From assembly GCA_002321335.1 (NCBI GenBank), contig DCMG01000098.1, positions 1 through 10,678 of the forward strand: a DNA stretch of 10,678 nucleotides, read 5' to 3'. Of this stretch, positions 7,539-10,678 are shown piece after piece. Each line of letters opens with the position of its first letter. Position 1 is the first letter of the stretch. Made by a program: the position numbers and the translations under genes. The notes beneath the pieces were generated by a model. It searched no databases, was not told the origin of the DNA, and worked only from the letters and a program-made list of their open reading frames with translations. The stretch comes from Bacteroidales bacterium UBA1628 (GTDB lineage Bacteria; Bacteroidota; Bacteroidia; Bacteroidales; UBA932).

Positions 7539-8515
7539 GGCCTTCCCTCCTCTACACAATCGAACACCTCCGGGGTAACCGTACATTCGATGACCCCTTC
7601 CGGAATCCTTGAGGCGTGCGCTATGCACTTTCCTCCGATGGAATTTCTGAAATCAGAATAGTCAATATAGAACTGCACATCATCTGTAGGATCCTGCGAC
7701 AAAGGGAAAGCGCACTTGAACACGACAGTGGCGGTTGATGGATAGACCGACAGTTTCTTGCCTGCAGGAAGGTTCCTGACACCTATGCTGACCTCAGACC
7801 TGATTTCCACATAGCGGGTCACGTCAAGAGAGTAGTTCACCTCAGTCTCCGACATCCTCACTCCGGAAACCGGCTCTAGCCTCACCACGCCATGTGCGCT
7901 GGATTTGAGGTTCAGAAGGTCGATAGTACGGGTGAACACCCTGTCGATGTGTTCAAGGTGGAACGGTTCACCGTAGATCGTGACGGAATCCGGCTGAAGG
8001 CGTATCTGCCCCATCGCCATATACTGGGGCTTGAAACTCAGCACCTGGACAGCCTGGACAGGGACCCTTTTGTTGTTCTCGAACGGGAAGCGGAACTGAA
8101 CCGTCTCGGAAAGGAAGGACTCGAGACGCACACCATCTCCGAAAATCTCTGTGACATAGTTGCTGAGCTCGGCGGCGGTGATGTAGAACAACTCCCCCTC
8201 CTTATGATGAAGGTCCTTGCTGTCGAAACGGATTGTCAAGGCCTTGCGTTTCGCCTGATGGCGGATCCTGAGCAGGGAAAAACCCGATGTCCTGCAACGG
8301 GCGGCGATCATGCTAGAATTGGATGAAATGTTGGAATGCCCCTCAATGTTGCACTGAGCCACAACCGGCACGCTCATCGTGTCAGAGTAGTTCAGGGAAA
8401 GATTATGGATCAGCCATATGCTGAACGCAAGCAAGAGAGACATCAGAAAAACTGAGATGTCTCTCCCGTCAAGATGCAGTCTTCCCAGCAGTTTATGCAG
8501 ACGTTCCTTCCACAT
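7535..8515 (-). CDS. YbbR-domain (CdaR-like) single-pass membrane protein
   Basis: A 326-residue protein with a basic N-terminus, one transmembrane helix at about residues 21-38 (SVFLMSLLLAFSIWLIHN) and a long extracytoplasmic part. That part consists of repeated beta-rich YbbR-type units, recognisable by motifs such as VPVQAVQVLSFKPQYMAMGQIRLQPDSVTIYGEP and a following DLLNLKSS...V.L linker. In Firmicutes YbbR proteins (CdaR) regulate the di-AMP cyclase CdaA encoded beside them; here no cdaA lies in the window. The gene sits 23 nt after yajC and overlaps coaE by four bases. This yajC-ybbR-coaE arrangement is one I recognise from other Bacteroidales. The assignment to YbbR rests on overall layout and context, since the repeats are weakly conserved. 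Its role here is unknown. Confidence 0.8.
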   Translation of the reverse strand: MWKERLHKLLGRLHLDGRDISVFLMSLLLAFSIWLIHNLSLNYSDTMSVPVVAQCNIEGHSNISSNSSMIAARCRTSGFSLLRIRHQAKRKALTIRFDSKDLHHKEGELFYITAAELSNYVTEIFGDGVRLESFLSETVQFRFPFENNKRVPVQAVQVLSFKPQYMAMGQIRLQPDSVTIYGEPFHLEHIDRVFTRTIDLLNLKSSAHGVVRLEPVSGVRMSETEVNYSLDVTRYVEIRSEVSIGVRNLPAGKKLSVYPSTATVVFKCAFPLSQDPTDDVQFYIDYSDFRNSIGGKCIAHASRIPEGVIECTVTPEVFDCVEEGRP

Positions 8516-8538
8516 CCTACAGCCAGAAAATCAGTTTT

Positions 8539-8886
8539 TTACTGCTGCGGAGCGTCCTGTGTGAAATCCCTTACGAGGGAATTCTTGTCGACTCTGAGTT
8601 TGACATCGCCGTCAACCTTGATGAGGACAGACCTGTCCTTGATCTCATCGACAGTGCCATAGATACCACCGGCAGTGACAACCTTGTCACCCCTCTTGAG
8701 ACTGTTGCGGAACTTCTCAAGTTCCTTCTGCTGCTTGCGCTGCGGACGGATCATGAAAAGCCACATAATCACGAACATAGCGATGATCATGATCCAAAAC
8801 ATACCACCGCCGCCAGCCTGAGGCTGTTGTCCGGCGCCTGCAGGGGCAGTGGCCTGCAGCAAAGATGCCAATGTAAGAATATTCAT
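8539..8886 (-). CDS. yajC: Sec translocon accessory subunit YajC
   Basis: A small inner-membrane protein that associates with SecDF in the Sec export pathway. The 115-residue product has an Ala/Gly/Gln-rich N-terminal stretch, one transmembrane helix at about 29-46 (MFWIMIIAMFVIMWLFMI), and the hallmark RPQRKQQKE at 48-56. It then has GDKVVTAGGIYGTV at 66-79 and a basic/acidic cytoplasmic beta domain ending near VDKNSLVRDF. Length and motif order match the YajC family (about 85-115 residues). The gene lies 30 nt after nusB and 23 nt before the ybbR-like gene. The secDF partner genes are not in the window. Upstream sequence is A/T-rich with no Shine-Dalgarno. Confidence 0.95.
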   Translation of the reverse strand: MNILTLASLLQATAPAGAGQQPQAGGGGMFWIMIIAMFVIMWLFMIRPQRKQQKELEKFRNSLKRGDKVVTAGGIYGTVDEIKDRSVLIKVDGDVKLRVDKNSLVRDFTQDAPQQ

Positions 8887-8911
8887 TTCTAAAAATTAAA
8901 GTTAATATTCA

Positions 8912-8919
8912 CAAATTTA
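8912..8919 (-). promoter_or_regulatory. Possible internal -7 element (TAAATTTG) before yajC
   Basis: On the minus strand, 8919-8912 reads TAAATTTG, an exact match to the Bacteroidota -7 consensus TAnnTTTG. Its first three bases are the nusB stop codon. It lies about 25 nt before the yajC ATG. No TTTG -33 element is seen at the expected distance upstream, so this could be chance in an A/T-rich gap. Confidence 0.3.
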
Positions 8920-9879
8920 AGCAATTTTTTCGGTCTTGGCTATATCTCCTTCCTCAATCTGCTTTTTGATGAGGCGGTCGAGGAGGCCGTTGACGAAAGA
9001 GCGGCTCTTCGGAGTGCTGTAATATTTGGATATTTCCACATATTCATTTATGGTCACACGCACCGGCAGGGAAGGGAATGCCTTTGCCTCGGCGAGCCCC
9101 AGAACAATGAGCACCGTGTCTGTGGTGAAAAGCCTGTCCTTCTCCCACTGGGACGTGCTGTCAGCCACGAGGGGGGCATACTTGCCGTAACAGGAGAACG
9201 CGGTGCGGAGAAGTTTGTACACGAAAGCCTTGTCGCTCTCGACAGCGGTGCCTTTGTCCTGCATCATCTCACTGCGGTAGAGCGGCGGCAACGACCACCG
9301 GAACCCTTTTGCAAGAGACTTGAGCGTGTCACAGCACACCGTCAGTGAATATGCAAGGTCATCACACCAATGGATAGACAGATCCTCAAGAATCTTGTCA
9401 AGTTCGTCATTGTCCACGAACTCTTCCTCGAATATCCTTATGAACAGTTTGGTGTCCTCCTCCACCGAAGTCTCAGGCGAAGCCATATATTCCTTGAAAT
9501 AATCTTTGGCAATGATGGAATCATAGACATTTCTTACCAACGCGTCGTATGGTTCCCAAGAAAGCTTGCGGCGTGAGATGATCTTCTGGAAATCAGGATC
9601 CTGCTCCAAAAGCGGGGAAACAGAGTTCCTCACAAACTTCAGATTCGGATTTCTCTCCTCCTCCGTCGGGTTGAACTTCTTTCTGGCGTTGTCTATCCTT
9701 GTCCGCGCCTCGGCTGTGAGGTACGGAATGATGTCAAGCATAAAGAGATACAGAGATCTGGTGGCTTCGCATGACGCTTCCAGCAGCGCCTCAGCCTCGG
9801 GGAGAGTCATGGACGGATTCTCGGCGTAGCTGTAGAGCACCTTGAAAGCCTTTATTCGCAAGATTCGTCTGTTTAGCAT
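8917..9879 (-). CDS. nusB: Transcription antitermination factor NusB (long Bacteroidota form)
   Basis: NusB pairs with NusE (S10) on boxA RNA to support antitermination, notably of rRNA operons. The N-terminus NRRILRIKAFKVLYSY matches the first NusB helix. The C-terminal block at about 273-306 (LPVRVTINEYVEISKYYSTP, then SRSFVNGLLDRLIKK) is the classic family signature. Between them lies a large extra segment, making the protein 320 residues against about 140 in E. coli; long forms of about 300 residues are familiar in Bacteroidota. I set the start at ATG 9879-9877. The in-frame ATG 11 codons upstream would begin only 4-6 nt from the predicted -7 element, upstream of the expected transcription start. 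The gene heads the minus-strand cluster. Confidence 0.9.
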   Translation of the reverse strand: MLNRRILRIKAFKVLYSYAENPSMTLPEAEALLEASCEATRSLYLFMLDIIPYLTAEARTRIDNARKKFNPTEEERNPNLKFVRNSVSPLLEQDPDFQKIISRRKLSWEPYDALVRNVYDSIIAKDYFKEYMASPETSVEEDTKLFIRIFEEEFVDNDELDKILEDLSIHWCDDLAYSLTVCCDTLKSLAKGFRWSLPPLYRSEMMQDKGTAVESDKAFVYKLLRTAFSCYGKYAPLVADSTSQWEKDRLFTTDTVLIVLGLAEAKAFPSLPVRVTINEYVEISKYYSTPKSRSFVNGLLDRLIKKQIEEGDIAKTEKIA

Positions 9880-9900
9880 AATTCCATTCAAAATTTTATG

Positions 9901-9908
9901 CAAAGATA
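9901..9908 (-). promoter_or_regulatory. nusB promoter, -7 element TATCTTTG
   Basis: Minus-strand 9908-9901 reads TATCTTTG, an exact TAnnTTTG Bacteroidota -7 element, followed by CATAA. It lies 21 nt before the chosen nusB ATG, so transcription should begin roughly 10-15 nt before the start codon. The region about 20 nt upstream is A/T-rich (TTTAAG) but has no clean TTTG -33 element. This is the best promoter for the whole minus-strand gene run. Confidence 0.65.
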
Positions 9909-9930
9909 ACACACAATTTCAGATTTTTCT

Positions 9931-9938
9931 TAAATTTG
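9931..9938 (+). promoter_or_regulatory. Promoter of PUR-alpha-like gene, -7 element TAAATTTG
   Basis: Plus-strand 9931-9938 reads TAAATTTG, an exact TAnnTTTG match, 27 nt before the ATG at 9966. The expected -33 position falls on the -7 element of the opposing nusB promoter and contains no clear TTTG. The predicted leader is therefore about 20 nt, A-rich, and without a Shine-Dalgarno. Confidence 0.6.
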
Positions 9939-9965
9939 TGCGGATAACAAAACATTCAGCGCAAG

Positions 9966-10346
9966 ATGTACAAAGATGACTACGAGCGGCCGAATTACGC
10001 TGACCGCAACTCAGAAGACGTTTACTCCAAGCCGGTAAGAGCCGGAAAGAGGACTTATTTCTTCGATGTGAAGACCACGAAAGGCAACAATGACTACTAC
10101 CTGACGATCACTGAAAGCAAGCGCAGACAGGAAGCCGACGGCAGTTTCTCATTTGACAAGCACAAGATATTCCTCTACAAAGAGGACTTTGACAAATTCC
10201 AGGAAGGACTCTCCGAGGTTGTGGCATACATGAAGGAAAACCTTCTGCCGGATGTGCCGGAGCACAACTGCGAACAGCCTCGCGAGGACAAGGGCGGAGA
10301 ATCGTCCGGCAATTCGTTCAGCGACGTCAACTTTGAAGAGCTTTAG
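9966..10346 (+). CDS. PUR-alpha-like DNA/RNA-binding protein (DUF3276 family)
   Basis: A 126-residue protein matching the small bacterial PUR-alpha-like family (DUF3276), whose single PUR repeats dimerise to bind single-stranded nucleic acid. The PUR repeat spans about 24-93. It begins VRAGKRTYFFDVKTTKGNND, continues YYLTITESKRR, and then has the second strand pair and helix FDKHKIFLYKEDFDKFQEGLSEVVAYM. The 20 N-terminal residues are polar and charged (MYKDDYERPNYADRN), and the last 30 are acidic and probably disordered. It is transcribed divergently from nusB and followed by a strong terminator, so it is likely monocistronic. Family members in spirochaetes are reported as DNA- and RNA-binding regulators; the target here is unknown. 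The start is supported by the in-frame -7 element spacing and the conserved tail of the repeat. Confidence 0.85.
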   Translation: MYKDDYERPNYADRNSEDVYSKPVRAGKRTYFFDVKTTKGNNDYYLTITESKRRQEADGSFSFDKHKIFLYKEDFDKFQEGLSEVVAYMKENLLPDVPEHNCEQPREDKGGESSGNSFSDVNFEEL

Positions 10347-10382
10347 GGTTTTCCTATACTTTTTGACATTTATGGATAAAGT

Positions 10383-10413
10383 GTCCTTTCCGATTCGGGA
10401 AGGACTTTTTTTT
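10383..10413 (+). terminator. Intrinsic terminator after the PUR-alpha-like gene
   Basis: A 9-bp stem pairs GTCCTTTCC (10383-10391) with GGGAAGGAC (10397-10405), with one T-G wobble and a 5-nt loop GATTC. It is followed directly by eight T residues (10406-10413). It starts 36 nt after the stop codon of the PUR-alpha-like gene. There is no matching T-tract on the other strand, so it acts in one direction. Confidence 0.9.
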
Positions 10414-10442
10414 GTTTATTATTCGATTAATGCCTAAATTAG
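10411..10442 (+). promoter_or_regulatory. Candidate promoter for the Tat oxidoreductase gene
   Basis: TTTG at 10411-10414 is followed after 20 nt by TAAATTAG at 10435-10442, which matches TAnnTTTG at five of the six fixed bases. The spacing fits the TTTG/TAnnTTTG architecture of Bacteroidota. The -33 element begins inside the T-tract of the preceding terminator. A leader of about 50-55 nt would precede the ATG at 10503. One mismatch and A/T-rich surroundings keep this tentative. Confidence 0.4.
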
Positions 10443-10502
10443 AGGGTTGTTTGCAAAACGACACGGACTTATCAGTTTAACACATAAAAACACAACACTG
10501 AA

Positions 10503-10678
10503 ATGAGCAAAGAAATGTCAAGACGCTCTTTCCTGAAGACAGGAACAGCCGTGGCCGCCGGACTTGCGGTCGCTCCGAACATCATCATCGCCGGCGAGAA
10601 GAAGCCCGCGCAGGATGAGAAAAAGAAGGTAGCGCCCAGCGACAAGCTGAACATCCTCGGTGTCGGCATCGGAGGACG
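10503..10678 (+). CDS. Tat-exported Gfo/Idh/MocA-type oxidoreductase (partial, 5' end only)
   Basis: Only the first 58 residues lie in the window. They begin MSKEMSRRSFLKTGTAVAAG, a twin-arginine signal (SRRSFLK) followed by a hydrophobic stretch (AVAAGLAVAPNIIIA), so a folded, cofactor-loaded protein is expected to be exported. A Lys/Glu/Pro-rich linker leads to DKLNILGVGIGGR, the first beta strand and Gly-rich turn of a Rossmann NAD(P)-binding domain. This signal-plus-Rossmann start is typical of the secreted Gfo/Idh/MocA oxidoreductases abundant in Bacteroidota, which often act on sugars or glycosides. The substrate cannot be told from this fragment. Another Rossmann enzyme with a Tat signal is possible. 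The leader from 10414 to 10502 is A/T-rich with no Shine-Dalgarno. Confidence 0.8.
   Translation, partial: MSKEMSRRSFLKTGTAVAAGLAVAPNIIIAGEKKPAQDEKKKVAPSDKLNILGVGIGG

Noticed and set aside
7539..7628. Upstream extension of coaE by 30 codons
   Set aside because: The added residues do not resemble CoaE, overlap the coding end of the ybbR-like gene, and would displace the P-loop from its usual N-terminal position.
10450..10457. Palindrome TTTGCAAA in the oxidoreductase leader as a possible operator
   Set aside because: The symmetry stops at 8 bp; the flanking bases do not pair, so it is not distinguishable from chance.
10472..10669. Minus-strand open frame of 65 codons opposite the Tat oxidoreductase start
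   Set aside because: It is antisense to the Tat signal and Rossmann start, with no family resemblance.

Overview
The window looks like a piece of a Bacteroidota chromosome, probably order Bacteroidales. The evidence is gene content (a PUR-alpha/DUF3276-like protein, a DUF5606-like protein, a long-form NusB, and a nusB-yajC-ybbR-coaE order), exact TAnnTTTG -7 promoter elements, A/T-rich start regions mostly without Shine-Dalgarno sequences, and a lipoprotein typical of the phylum. Base composition looks balanced and even. I see no insertion sequence, phage gene, tRNA, rRNA or CRISPR array.

Minus strand, 9879 down to 1: ten genes run head to tail with gaps of at most 33 nt and three overlaps. 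In order they are nusB (transcription antitermination), yajC (Sec translocon accessory), a YbbR/CdaR-like membrane protein, coaE (last step of coenzyme A synthesis), a small DUF5606-like acidic-tailed protein, rimO (methylthiolation of ribosomal protein S12), an uncharacterised lipoprotein, and glpA, glpB and glpC (anaerobic glycerol-3-phosphate dehydrogenase). glpC runs off the left edge and lacks its C-terminus. No convincing terminator separates these genes, so transcription from the nusB promoter could reach glpC, although internal promoters are possible.

Plus strand, 9966 to 10678: the PUR-alpha-like gene diverges from nusB across an 86-nt gap in which two back-to-back -7 elements appear to share promoter space. 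A strong intrinsic terminator follows it at 10383-10413. After a short leader comes the start of a Tat-exported Gfo/Idh/MocA-type oxidoreductase, cut by the right edge.

Functionally, the left third oxidises glycerol-3-phosphate to dihydroxyacetone phosphate and passes electrons through FAD, a predicted BFD-type Fe-S site and the GlpC Fe-S clusters to the quinone pool. The middle is a housekeeping cluster for transcription, translation, export and cofactor supply. The most unusual points are the lipoprotein gene wired by an ATGA overlap to glpA, a full AGGAGG Shine-Dalgarno built over the glpA stop codon in front of glpB, and the overlapping divergent promoters at nusB/PUR-alpha. I found no clearly new multi-gene system.
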